A DNA stretch of 64,000 nucleotides from Desulfomicrobium baculatum DSM 4028 (GTDB lineage Bacteria > Desulfobacterota > Desulfovibrionia > Desulfovibrionales > Desulfomicrobiaceae), in contig NC_013173.1 in assembly GCF_000023225.1 (NCBI RefSeq), positions 2,792,501 through 2,856,500 of the forward strand, given 5' to 3'. Each line of letters starts with the position of its first letter. Position 1 is the first letter of the stretch. The translations under genes were made by a program, and so were the position numbers. Positions 51,209 through 59,142 of the stretch are shown in pieces. The notes under the pieces are model-generated. The model had not been told where the DNA came from, made no database searches, and was given only the letters and a program-made list of their open reading frames with translations.

Positions 51209-51823
51209 CTAGGAGACCACCTCGAACCCTGCGGCGGATATCTCTTCCATAGGTATCGCCCCCGCCCGCAGGATTCGCACGGAGTTCGCCCCCACGATTT
51301 CCACCAGGGTGGACGGCAGTCCTCCGCCGGGCCATGGAGAATCCGTAATGACCAACGCCTCCGACAGCCGCACGAGCTCGGGGTCGAGTTCTTCGAGCCT
51401 GCACGCGGGCGGCCGCCCGCTGCGGTTGGCGCTGGAAGACACCAGCGGCGCGCCGGCTTCCCGGCAGAGCCGCGCGGCAATGGGGTGCGGCGACATGCGC
51501 ACGGCCGAACGGCCGCCACGGTCCTGCGCAAGAGGGCTCACGCGCTGATCGACTTCGACCACGATGGAGAGCGGCCCCGGCCAAAATTTCCGGGCCAGCT
51601 TCTCCTGGGCGCTCGTGAGCCGCAAAAAGCGCTCCGCCATCTGCCAATCGGAGATAATAAGCGGCAGAGGCTTGCCCTCTGGCCGCCCCTTGACCGAAAA
51701 AATTCTCTCCACGGCAGAGTGCATGGTGGCCAGACAGCCCAGGGCGTAAAACGTCTCCGTCGGGTAGATGACCAGCCTTCCCCTTGCAAATTCAAGCACT
51801 TCGGCTTCACGCACCGCACTCAT
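51209..51823 (-). CDS. tsaC: L-threonylcarbamoyladenylate synthase (Sua5/YrdC family)
   Basis: Makes threonylcarbamoyl-AMP for t6A37 tRNA modification. The 204-residue product has LVIYPTETFYALGCLA, the KRxx(x)KP motif SVKGRPEGKPLPLII, and the Sua5-type PHPIAARLCREAGAPLVSSS. A start at 51823 is chosen because GGAGGG lies 9 bases upstream. It lies 386 bases downstream of nothing on its strand, so it has its own promoter. TrmO, whose substrate is t6A37, is encoded about 4 kb away at 46869. Confidence 0.93.
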   Translation of the reverse strand: MSAVREAEVLEFARGRLVIYPTETFYALGCLATMHSAVERIFSVKGRPEGKPLPLIISDWQMAERFLRLTSAQEKLARKFWPGPLSIVVEVDQRVSPLAQDRGGRSAVRMSPHPIAARLCREAGAPLVSSSANRSGRPPACRLEELDPELVRLSEALVITDSPWPGGGLPSTLVEIVGANSVRILRAGAIPMEEISAAGFEVVS

Positions 51824-51970
51824 GCGTCCGGCCCTCCACTGCGCATTGACCGGGGTCCGGGGAGGCTGGTACATGCCAAACATGAGCGCACACGGCGGGG
51901 CCCGGCAAACCTTTCCGCCCTATCTAAATAAATTTCAAGCATTTTCATATCTTACAATCAAAGCTCGTCT

Positions 51971-51986
51971 TGGCAGGGACTTTGCT
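51971..51986 (+). promoter_or_regulatory. Strong sigma54 promoter of the 52016 gene
   Basis: TGGCAGG-GACT-TTGCT, with TGGCA and TTGC intact and -24/-12 spacing exact. The start would be near 51997, about 19 bases before the ATG at 52016, and the ribosome site lies in between. Confidence 0.75.
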
Positions 51987-52015
51987 TGATCTGGTAAAAA
52001 AGGAAGGAGATGGCC

Positions 52016-52474
52016 ATGAAAATCACCCCGGATCAATTGGCTGCCCTGCAGCTCCAGCAAAAAAACACGGCCCGGAACACTCCAGGCGAAGGATTCGCAA
52101 AGGCTCTGGCCCAGGAGCTGGGATCGGAATCCACAGCCGAGACCAGCAACACCGCGCCTGCGACCGGTCCCATGGTTCGACTTGATCAGGCCTTGCAGGC
52201 CGCCATGCTGCAAAAACCAACAGAGCAGACGGTCATGGACAAGATGAATGCATTGCTTTCCAAGTGGGAAGATTATTCCCAAATAATCGGCTCGGAAGAC
52301 GGCAACCTGCGAGAAGGCTACAGTCTGCTCGCGGACATTCGCCAAAACATCCAGGAGGTCAAGGGCGACCTGACCCAAACCTCTGGTCAGGGGCTCGCGA
52401 CCATGGTCGAAGAGCTGGATATCCTGACCACCACGGAAGAGTTCAAGTTCAACCGCGGCGACTATCTGAACTGA
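52016..52474 (+). CDS. Unknown sigma54-controlled helical protein
   Basis: A 152-residue soluble protein with no recognised domain. It opens MKITPDQLAALQLQQKNTAR, has a Ser/Thr/Ala-rich linker (about 25-50), and a conserved-looking helical C-terminal half (about 55-150, MDKMNALLSKWEDYSQIIG). Composition resembles flagellar chaperones and FliK-like or other secreted flagellar proteins (Gln/Ala-rich N-terminus, no Cys, no Trp cluster). The ATG at 52016 is preferred to the one at 52010, because GGAAGGAG is then well spaced. Its very good sigma54 promoter makes a flagellar or other sigma54-regulon role the best guess. A terminator follows. Confidence 0.75.
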   Translation: MKITPDQLAALQLQQKNTARNTPGEGFAKALAQELGSESTAETSNTAPATGPMVRLDQALQAAMLQKPTEQTVMDKMNALLSKWEDYSQIIGSEDGNLREGYSLLADIRQNIQEVKGDLTQTSGQGLATMVEELDILTTTEEFKFNRGDYLN

Positions 52475-52508
52475 CGCCCGGTTCCGGTGCCATTTCTCCC
52501 GTTTTTTT

Positions 52509-52530
52509 CGGCGCTTCACCTGAAGCGCCG
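52509..52530 (+). terminator. Terminator of the 52016 gene
   Basis: A perfect 10-bp stem (52509-52518 with 52521-52530) is followed by TTTTTTA, 34 bases after the stop. Confidence 0.9.
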
Positions 52531-52540
52531 TTTTTTATGA

Positions 52541-53011
52541 TCAGAGCAGTCCTAAAAGGGCCTCACGCACGCTTGATCTTTTGATCTCCAGGCGCGAACC
52601 TTGAAAACGAAATTCCCGGCTCCAGACCCTGCGGTTAATCCGCCACGCCATCCAGACCAACCCCACAGGTTTTTCCGGAGTGCCCCCGTCCGGCCCCGCG
52701 ATGCCGGAAATGGCCAGGGCAACGGGGACCTTCATCAGCTCGCACACTCCATGGACCATGCTCTCCACGCAGGCCTGACTGACCGCGCCATGACGGATCA
52801 ATATCTCTTCCGGCACGCCAAGCAGACGCATCTTGACGCGGTTGTCATAGGCCACCACGCCGCCCTCGAACCAGCGCGAACTTCCCGCCACATCCGTCAG
52901 CGTGCTCGCCACTAGCCCGCCGGTGCAGGATTCGGCCGTGGCCATGCGGGCTCCCTGAAGAAGCAGGGATTCTCCCAGCCGAGCGACCATGGTTTCCACA
53001 TCCAGTTCCAT
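52541..53011 (-). CDS. pncC: CinA C-terminal domain protein (nicotinamide-nucleotide amidohydrolase)
   Basis: Stand-alone CinA C-terminal (PncC) domain, 156 residues, which deamidates NMN to NaMN in NAD salvage. Signature sequences are MATAESCTGGLVASTLTDVA, WFEGGVVAYDNRVKMRLLGV and ALAISGIAGPDGGTPEKPVG. The start at 53011 has GGAGGGCTG directly upstream; the longer open frame to 53188 would add an unusual tail. There is no N-terminal MoaB-like domain, so it is the short form. Confidence 0.92.
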   Translation of the reverse strand: MELDVETMVARLGESLLLQGARMATAESCTGGLVASTLTDVAGSSRWFEGGVVAYDNRVKMRLLGVPEEILIRHGAVSQACVESMVHGVCELMKVPVALAISGIAGPDGGTPEKPVGLVWMAWRINRRVWSREFRFQGSRLEIKRSSVREALLGLL

Positions 53012-53247
53012 CAGCCCTCCAGAACAGATAGGGAATGATTTTTCCATCCCCGCAAACGTGAAAGTACGATTTTCAATTCCGCGAGACGGCGGCGCAGGGT
53101 CGCCAAGCATCCTCTTGAAATTCAAGGCATCTTCTATCCGGCAGTCAAACCCGAGGCAAGCCTTGAATTCGGCGGTCCGTGATGACAAAGAGGAGATTCG
53201 AGGGACGCCTGCACAAACTTTTCAACCCCGGCACAAGAGAAAAAACG

Positions 53248-53490
53248 ATGTCCATTTTAAGCGACACAAATGAAACGCTGCTGCCGCCCGGTCGATACCG
53301 GCATTTCAAAGGCGGAGAATACGAGGTTCTGGGCGTAGCCAGGCACAGCGAAGGTCTGGAGGATATGGTGGTGTACCGCCCGCTTTACAACGACACAGGC
53401 CTGTGGGTCCGCCCGTTGTCCATGTTCACGGAGACCGTCGAGCGGGACGGGAAAACACAACCACGCTTCACCCTCCTGAAAGAAAGCTGA
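53248..53490 (+). CDS. DUF1653 domain protein
   Basis: An 80-residue protein with a DUF1653 domain (about 10-75): PPGRYRHFKGGEYEVLGVAR, then LEDMVVYRPLYNDTGLWVRP and the end PRFTLLKES. Family members are small cytoplasmic proteins of unknown role. The start at 53248 (MSILSDTNET) fits the family length; the ribosome site is weak (AAGAGA). It stands alone, before a repeat-rich region. Confidence 0.88.
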   Translation: MSILSDTNETLLPPGRYRHFKGGEYEVLGVARHSEGLEDMVVYRPLYNDTGLWVRPLSMFTETVERDGKTQPRFTLLKES

Positions 53491-53537
53491 CGTTTCCCAA
53501 CGGCGAAGCTCCCTTCTGAAAGAAACATCCGTCACGG

Positions 53538-53786
53538 ATGCGAAAATCGCGTGTCGGCGCGGCTCAGGGATGGCCTGCCGAGTATATGGATTTCATACCA
53601 TATGCGAAAGGCGCGTATCGGCGCGGCACAGGGATGGCCTGCCGGAACTCCTTCGCGGGCCGCGTAATGCTTCCCGGCCTTGAGATCTCGTCTTTCTTTC
53701 TCGCCCTGTGCGTGAGGCGGCCGGGAAGCAAACGATTCCTGGCTCAGTCAGACAGCCGACAGGCCATCCCTGTGCCGCGCCGACAC
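53538..53786. repeat. Inverted-repeat element, copy 2
   Basis: A 43-base direct repeat (53538-53580 and 53602-53644) is followed by an inverted copy of its last 30 bases (53757-53786). Inside is a perfect 12-bp inverted repeat (53668-53679 with 53719-53730). 53730-53766 resembles the inverted block of copy 1. The whole can fold into one long hairpin. Confidence 0.8.
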
Positions 53787-53880
53787 GCTTGAGCCGAGGA
53801 AGAGTACCGCTGAAAATCCGGCTATCTTCAATCGAAATTGGTTCGTTAAGGATGACGCTTCCTCCCCCCCTGAAAGGGGT

Positions 53881-53900
53881 GCAGGGGACGCGTCCCCTGC
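53881..53900. repeat. 20-base perfect palindrome downstream of ftsK
   Basis: GCAGGGGACGCGTCCCCTGC is a perfect palindrome, 27 bases after the ftsK stop on the minus strand. It belongs to a G-rich block that looks like a dispersed intergenic repeat. On the minus strand no T run follows. Confidence 0.7.
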
Positions 53901-53926
53901 CCGCCGGAGGCATCTTCCCCTCTCCC

Positions 53927-56110
53927 CTAATCCTTCTTACCGCGCACCAGTCGGGGCTTGCTGCCGTCCTGGGGTCCGATGACGCCGTCCATTTCCATTT
54001 GTTCGATAAAGCGGGCGGCGCGGTTGAAGCCGATGCGCAGGCGGCGCTGGATCATGGAGATGGAGGCTCGGCCCTGGTCCGTGACAAAATCGATGGCCTC
54101 GCTGTATTTGGGATCGTCGAGGACGTCGCTTGAACCGCCGTTGCCTTCGCCTCCGCTCTCACCGGCGGTGTTCCACTCGGCGAAATCCAGTTCGAAACGC
54201 TGGGGCCGCTGTTTCTCCCAATATTTGACCACGCGTGCGATCTCGTCGTCGCCCACGAAGGCGCCATGCACGCGCTGTATGTTGCCGCCGCTGAGTTTGA
54301 AGAGCATGTCGCCGTGGCCGAGGAGGTATTCCGCGCCGATGCCGTCGAGGATGGTCCGCGAATCATGCTTGGAACTGACCTGGAAGGCGATGCGCGAGGG
54401 GAAGTTGGCCTTGATGATGCCTGTGACCACGTCCACGGAAGGGCGCTGGGTGGCCAGGATGAGGTGAATGCCCGAGGCCCGCGCCAACTGGGCCAGGCGG
54501 ACGATGCTGCCTTCCACTTCCTTGGCCGCCGTCATCATCATGTCGGCCAGTTCGTCGACCACGATGATGAGATAGGGAAAGGGTTTCAGGTCGCGCATGT
54601 CCTCGGGACGGTCGTCACCCATCTCGGCCAGTTTCTGATTGTAGGTGGTGATGTGGCGCACGCCTGTTCTGGCCATGGCCTCGTAGCGCTGCTCCATTTC
54701 GTAGACCGCCCATTCCAGGGCATTTTTGGCCAGATGCATGTCCGTGACCACGGGATGAACCAGGTGCGGAAGCGTTCCGTAGACGGCCAGCTCGATGCGT
54801 TTGGGGTCGACCAGCAGCAGCTTCACATGCTCGGGATCGTGCTTGTAGACGATGCTCAGGAGCAGGCAGTTGAGGCACACGGACTTGCCCGCGCCGGTTG
54901 CGCCGGCCACGAGCATGTGCGGCATTTTGGCCAGATCGGCGATCTTGGGGTTGCCTTGGATGTCCATGCCCAAAGCCAGGGGCAGCTGGGCCTTGGTGTC
55001 GGCAAAGGCCGGATCATCGATGATTTCGCGCAGGTAGACGGTCTGGCGTTGTTCGTTGGGAATTTCAATGCCCACGGTGTCGCGCCCGGGGAGCGGGGCC
55101 ACGATACGCACGGCCCGGGCTTTCAGGGCCAAGGCCAGGTCATCGCTCATATTGGCGATGCGGCTGACCTTGACGCCCGGCGCGGGTTTGAACTCGAACA
55201 TGGTGATGACCGGTCCGGGCTGCACTCCCTGCACCTCGCCCTGAATACCGAAATCGGCGAAACAGGAGGTCAGGGCCTGGGACTGCCTGTCCAGAACCGC
55301 CTTCGGGATCGCAATGCGCGAGGCCGGCACCTGGGCCAAAAGATCAAGGGGCGGCAGGCTGCTGCCGGAAGTTGCCGGTCTGGCAGGAGCGGCAGGCTTT
55401 ACTGGTTTGGGCTGGGGCTTGGGTATGATCCGGGGTTCTGCCGCACGCGCGTCCTCAGCGGGCTTGCGCGGTTTGGCAGGCGGCCGCTGTGCCTGAGGAG
55501 ATGGAAGATCGACCGCAATGGAGCGTTCTGACCGCCAGTCCCGGAATCTTTGAAAAAAGCCCCGCACCACCGACAACCAGCCCGCGCATTTTTCCACCAA
55601 CGCGCGGTATGACATGCCAAAAAGCAGTCGGCCTGCGATAAGGGTCAGGCAGACGGCAACAAGCACAAAGCCGTAGTTGCCGAAGACGCGCTGCAGCAGC
55701 GCATACAGGGTCCGTCCGACAAATCCGCCGCTGACCATGCCTGATTCGGACAGATCCAGACTCAGGACCGCAAAATGCAGCCAGAGCGGAACCAGGATCG
55801 CCAGCATGATGCCGCCGATCCAGCGCAGCCAATGTGGCCGAAAGCTCGGAAAAAAGAGCATCGCCGCGGCCAGGGCGAAGAAAACAGGCCACAGCCATGC
55901 CGCCGCGCCACACAGATCGACCAGTCCTCCGGCCACATATGCGCCCAGGGTGCCGACCAGATTCTGCGTCTTGTGGCCGGCCACGGACTGATGGTTGAAT
56001 CCGGGGTCGGCGGGAGAATAGGAATACAGGGCCAAGGTCACAAGTGCCAGGGAACAGGCAAAGACCAGCGCACAAATTTCCCGTACGAGCTTGTTGCCGT
56101 CTTTAGTCAT
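53927..56110 (-). CDS. ftsK: DNA translocase FtsK
   Basis: Septal DNA pump for chromosome dimer resolution and segregation, 727 residues. The N-terminus has four membrane segments (about 12-170). A Pro/Ala-rich linker (about 190-270) precedes the motor (about 300-640) with Walker A VAGATGAGKSVCLNCLLL, Walker B LIIVVDELADMM and RLAQLARASGIHLILATQRP. The gamma winged-helix domain ends the protein (SISMIQRRLRIGFNRAARFI). The linker is short compared with E. coli FtsK. The start is 56110 (MTKDGNKLV); an earlier ATG lacks a ribosome site. Confidence 0.95.
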   Translation of the reverse strand: MTKDGNKLVREICALVFACSLALVTLALYSYSPADPGFNHQSVAGHKTQNLVGTLGAYVAGGLVDLCGAAAWLWPVFFALAAAMLFFPSFRPHWLRWIGGIMLAILVPLWLHFAVLSLDLSESGMVSGGFVGRTLYALLQRVFGNYGFVLVAVCLTLIAGRLLFGMSYRALVEKCAGWLSVVRGFFQRFRDWRSERSIAVDLPSPQAQRPPAKPRKPAEDARAAEPRIIPKPQPKPVKPAAPARPATSGSSLPPLDLLAQVPASRIAIPKAVLDRQSQALTSCFADFGIQGEVQGVQPGPVITMFEFKPAPGVKVSRIANMSDDLALALKARAVRIVAPLPGRDTVGIEIPNEQRQTVYLREIIDDPAFADTKAQLPLALGMDIQGNPKIADLAKMPHMLVAGATGAGKSVCLNCLLLSIVYKHDPEHVKLLLVDPKRIELAVYGTLPHLVHPVVTDMHLAKNALEWAVYEMEQRYEAMARTGVRHITTYNQKLAEMGDDRPEDMRDLKPFPYLIIVVDELADMMMTAAKEVEGSIVRLAQLARASGIHLILATQRPSVDVVTGIIKANFPSRIAFQVSSKHDSRTILDGIGAEYLLGHGDMLFKLSGGNIQRVHGAFVGDDEIARVVKYWEKQRPQRFELDFAEWNTAGESGGEGNGGSSDVLDDPKYSEAIDFVTDQGRASISMIQRRLRIGFNRAARFIEQMEMDGVIGPQDGSKPRLVRGKKD

Positions 56111-56143
56111 GCGTTTTTTTCCATGCTGGGACAGTTGCAAAAA

Positions 56144-56177
56144 CAAAAGGCCACAGAGCGCTCTCCATGGCCTTTTG
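56144..56177 (-). terminator. Terminator between efp and ftsK
   Basis: A 10-bp stem (56144-56153 with 56168-56177) is followed on the minus strand by GTTTTTGC. It separates efp from ftsK, so ftsK needs read-through or its own promoter. Confidence 0.8.
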
Positions 56178-56197
56178 GATGCTGTCGATCAACCAAA

Positions 56198-56755
56198 CTA
56201 TTCGCGGCCGAGATATTCGCCCGTTTCCGTATTGACCTTGATCTTGGTTCCAATCTCGACGAAAAGCGGGACGTTGACCACAATCCCCGTCTCCAGGGTC
56301 GCGGGTTTGGAGGCTCCGGTAACGGTGTCGCCCTTCATGCCGGGATCGGTCATGGTCACTTCCAGGACCACGGAGCCGGACATTTCCAGATCCAGAGGAC
56401 GCCCTTGATACAGCATGACCTTATAGGCCTGGGCCTCCTTCAGGTAGCCTCCCTTTTCGCCGATGAGATCGTGCGGGACGGAAATCTGTTCAAAGGTTGT
56501 CATATCCATAAAGGCATAGCTTTCGCCTTCATTGTACAGGTACTGCATTTCCCGGACTTCCAGGTCCGGCTTGGGGAATTTGATCCCGGAACGAAAATTC
56601 TGCTCGACCACTGATCCGGTGAGCAGGTTGCGGTACTTGGTGCGCATGAACGCACCGCCCTTGCCCGGCTTGTAATGACTGCACTCCAGAATCTCGCACG
56701 GAGCGCCGTCAATCTCTATCTTCTTACCTTTCTTGAAATCACTCGTAGCTAACAT
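56198..56755 (-). CDS. efp: Elongation factor P
   Basis: Relieves ribosomes stalled on polyproline, 185 residues. The N-terminal KOW-like domain carries the modification loop with Lys32 in HYKPGKGGAFM, the site of beta-lysylation or similar in other bacteria; the modification type is not evident here. The two OB domains follow, ending with GDTVTGASKPATLETGIVVN and VPLFVEIGTKIKVNTETGEY. It lies 52 bases after aroQ. Confidence 0.96.
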   Translation of the reverse strand: MLATSDFKKGKKIEIDGAPCEILECSHYKPGKGGAFMRTKYRNLLTGSVVEQNFRSGIKFPKPDLEVREMQYLYNEGESYAFMDMTTFEQISVPHDLIGEKGGYLKEAQAYKVMLYQGRPLDLEMSGSVVLEVTMTDPGMKGDTVTGASKPATLETGIVVNVPLFVEIGTKIKVNTETGEYLGRE

Positions 56756-56807
56756 GCTTGCCTTGCTTCCTCCATAGATTTGTCCCTGTCGACGCCTTGG
56801 CAGAGCC

Positions 56808-57257
56808 TCAGGGCTGGGTCAGACGCTGCCAAAGCGCCTGGACTGCGAGCGCATAGCTCATAATGCCGAAACCGGCAATAGCCCCGATGCAGTGCCGCGC
56901 GATAAGACTTTTGTGCCGTATGGTGGACTGGCGGGCATGCACGTTGCTCAAATGGACCTCGACACAGGGAATCCTGATCCAGGCCAGACAATCGGCCAAG
57001 GCAAGACTGGTGTGGGTGTAGGCCCCGGCATTAAGGACAACCCCGTCGCTCTTGACCTTCCACGCCTCTTCGAGGCGGTCAATGAGAGCGCCTTCGGAAT
57101 TGGACTGAAACTGCGTCAAACGAATGCGTGCGGCGTCGTCCCCGAGCAGTCTTTCAACCATCCCGGGGAGCGCGTCCATACCTGTTGCTCCGTATATTTC
57201 CGGCTGACGCTGTCCCAGAAAGCCCAGATTGGGGCCATTTATAACCACAAATTCCAT
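56808..57257 (-). CDS. aroQ: Type II 3-dehydroquinate dehydratase
   Basis: Third step of the shikimate pathway, 149 residues. It has the N-terminal VVINGPNLGFLGQRQPEIYG with the catalytic Tyr, QFQSNSEGALIDRL, VLNAGAYTHTSLALADCLAW and IPCVEVHLSNVHARQS with the conserved His and Arg. The length is normal for the family (about 145). It lies 3 bases after the lipoprotein gene and 52 before efp. Confidence 0.95.
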   Translation of the reverse strand: MEFVVINGPNLGFLGQRQPEIYGATGMDALPGMVERLLGDDAARIRLTQFQSNSEGALIDRLEEAWKVKSDGVVLNAGAYTHTSLALADCLAWIRIPCVEVHLSNVHARQSTIRHKSLIARHCIGAIAGFGIMSYALAVQALWQRLTQP

Positions 57258-57260
57258 GTG

Positions 57261-58076
57261 CTATTTCTGCTCCGAGGGCTCACCCACGGTATCGGAATGC
57301 GGCGGCAGAACCACCACCGTGTCGGGCTCGTCCTGGGCGATGACGGCATCCGGATCCAGGGCTGCCACATCGACGTTCATGAGAAAAATGCGATCTCCGG
57401 CCTCGACCTCACGGTCGCTGACCACGATCTCAAGATTGCACAATACTCCTGTCGCTCCGCCCTGCTCTTTGGGCAGCGCGACAGTATTATCCTGCATGAG
57501 CTGCTTGATTTCGGCCATACCGATAACGCGATAAAAGCTGCTGCCAAGTTCGCCGACAGGTTCAGCGATGGCGACGTAGGACGGCAAGGTTTCGGGCACC
57601 GTCTGATAGAGCATGGCGTAGAGCACATCATGCATGCCGGCGATATAGCGGTCCTCTTCCAGAGAGATGATCTGTCCCCCAAGGGCCAGGTCGCCGACAA
57701 AACTGGTCGAGACCAGAAAGTTCTGGACCAGATCGCCGGTCTCCGGGTCTCCTTGGGTATTGAGCAGCCCGCTCTGGGTATACGCCCCGTCCATTTGCCC
57801 CAGCGGAGTCATTCCGGCCACGGGGACGATGACGATATCTTTGTTCAAAATCTTGTTGAAGACCTTGATGAGCCCTGCATTCCTGGCCTCGGTCCAGATC
57901 CCGGTGTCGGCATCCACGTATTTGGTCAGTTCCATTTCACTCAGACGCAATTCGACAGTGGCCTCTTCTTCCACCCGGAGGGGCTCCTGGGCAGCGCTGG
58001 CCGAAACCAACTTCACTTCCTTGGTACACCCGCTCAACATGAAAACGGCGCTCAAGAGCACGAGCAACGCACGCAT
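57261..58076 (-). CDS. Outer-membrane lipoprotein, unknown function
   Basis: A 271-residue lipoprotein. The signal peptide MRALLVLLSAVFMLSGC ends in a clear lipobox (LSGC). The mature protein is acidic with a mixed alpha/beta pattern (segments VFNKILNKDIVIVPVAGM, SSFYRVIGMAEIKQLMQD, AGDRIFLMNVDVAALDPDAV) and a Pro/acidic tail ending VGEPSEQK. Not recognised. The start is set at 58076, where TTGGAGG lies 7 bases upstream, not the longer frame to 58112. It is the first gene of the lipoprotein-aroQ-efp run, an arrangement that gives no hint of function. Confidence 0.87.
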   Translation of the reverse strand: MRALLVLLSAVFMLSGCTKEVKLVSASAAQEPLRVEEEATVELRLSEMELTKYVDADTGIWTEARNAGLIKVFNKILNKDIVIVPVAGMTPLGQMDGAYTQSGLLNTQGDPETGDLVQNFLVSTSFVGDLALGGQIISLEEDRYIAGMHDVLYAMLYQTVPETLPSYVAIAEPVGELGSSFYRVIGMAEIKQLMQDNTVALPKEQGGATGVLCNLEIVVSDREVEAGDRIFLMNVDVAALDPDAVIAQDEPDTVVVLPPHSDTVGEPSEQK

Positions 58077-58180
58077 AGTATGCCTCCAATTAATTATTGA
58101 TAACCAAGACAATTCTTTCTATCACTGCCTGATCAAAACGCATTTCGTCAAGAACCCTAGCCCCGGGAAATGGTAGTTTC

Positions 58181-58777
58181 ATGCCCAGCACCGTAATTTT
58201 AGAAAAGACAATCTACACCATCGATCAACTGGAAGAAATGCCGCTTCCCCAACTCGCTCTCGCCGGACGCTCCAATGTCGGAAAATCGTCCCTGCTGAAC
58301 AAACTCACCGGCAGAAAAAACCTTGCGAAAATCAGTTCGACTCCCGGCAAGACCCGCAGCCTGAACTTTTACAGGGTCAGCCCGGAAGAATTCTATCTCG
58401 TGGACCTTCCGGGATACGGATATGCCCGTTGCTCCAAAACGGAACGCGAAAAATGGGCCACGCTCATAAACAGATACTTGAAAAACAACCCCCGCCTCTT
58501 TGGAGTGGTCGCCTTGCTTGACTCACGGCTCCCGCCCCAGGCCCTCGACATAGAACTGATCACATACATCAGGGCTCAAGGAATGGATGTATTCCCCGTG
58601 ATGACCAAGGCCGATAAATGCAAACAACCTGTCCGAAGCGCAAATCAGGTCGCATGGCAACGACTTCTGGGTACGGAAAAACCACCTTTGCTCATCTCCA
58701 GCCACTCCGGCATGAATATCGACAAACTTTGGCAATTCTTCCTTGATAAATTTTCCGCAGTGCAGCCACACGAATAA
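58181..58777 (+). CDS. ysxC: Ribosome biogenesis GTPase YsxC/EngB
   Basis: Essential GTPase for 50S assembly, 198 residues. G-motifs are LALAGRSNVGKSSLLNKL (G1), STPGKTRSLNF (G2), LVDLPGYGYARCSKTEREKW (G3), and MTKADKC (G4, TKAD). The length is standard for the family. The ATG at 58181 has a weak ribosome site. It is divergent from the lipoprotein gene and upstream of the mrp leader. Confidence 0.94.
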   Translation: MPSTVILEKTIYTIDQLEEMPLPQLALAGRSNVGKSSLLNKLTGRKNLAKISSTPGKTRSLNFYRVSPEEFYLVDLPGYGYARCSKTEREKWATLINRYLKNNPRLFGVVALLDSRLPPQALDIELITYIRAQGMDVFPVMTKADKCKQPVRSANQVAWQRLLGTEKPPLLISSHSGMNIDKLWQFFLDKFSAVQPHE

Positions 58778-58925
58778 GAATTTGTGCATAGGTGAATACG
58801 AAATTATTTCAGGATTGAACAGTTTTTTATCCCGTCCGGCATCAAAAAAACATCTCAGAGAGTCCTGCGCGCTTTTCGCCAAAAAAAATGACGCAGACGG
58901 ACATGTTTTATTTTGCCCAACCCGG

Positions 58926-58955
58926 TTGACGCAATCCATTTTGAACATCTAAGCT
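58926..58955 (+). promoter_or_regulatory. Possible promoter of the mrp operon
   Basis: TTGACG followed after 18 bases by TAAGCT; the start would lie near 58963. The -35 is good and the -10 only moderate. Confidence 0.4.
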
Positions 58956-58995
58956 AAGATCTGGTTCAATTTCGCGACCCGCGTCCACGGGGTTG

Positions 58996-59033
58996 ATCGT
59001 TGCCAACCGGCAATCCTGCCGGAGCAACACGAT
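58996..59033 (+). promoter_or_regulatory. Leader hairpin of the mrp operon
   Basis: An outer arm ATCGTTGC (58996-59003) pairs with GCAACACGAT (59024-59033, 2-base bulge), and an inner CCGGCA-atcc-TGCCGG closes it (59007-59022). Flanking CCGCG/CGCGG segments may extend it. It does not match a riboswitch that I recognise. Confidence 0.5.
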
Positions 59034-59142
59034 AATTCCCGCGGAGTGATGCGACGTCGACAGAGTTCTTGATCACCAAAGCAGATGAACGCTCACAACG
59101 TCGTGGGCCGAAGCATTCCAAGCAAGCCACTGCGAGCATGGT

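Larger units (their letters stand above)
53491..53926. other. Repeat-rich intergenic region before ftsK
   Basis: About 436 bases with no gene. It holds the inverted-repeat element copy 2 (53538-53786), a 20-base perfect palindrome (53881-53900) and G/C runs that look like dispersed intergenic sequence. Confidence 0.7.
58778..59142 (+). other. Intergenic region and structured leader of the mrp operon
   Basis: About 365 bases without a gene. It holds a possible sigma70 promoter (58926-58955) and an extensive hairpin (58996-59033) in a leader of about 180 bases before mrpA. Confidence 0.6.
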
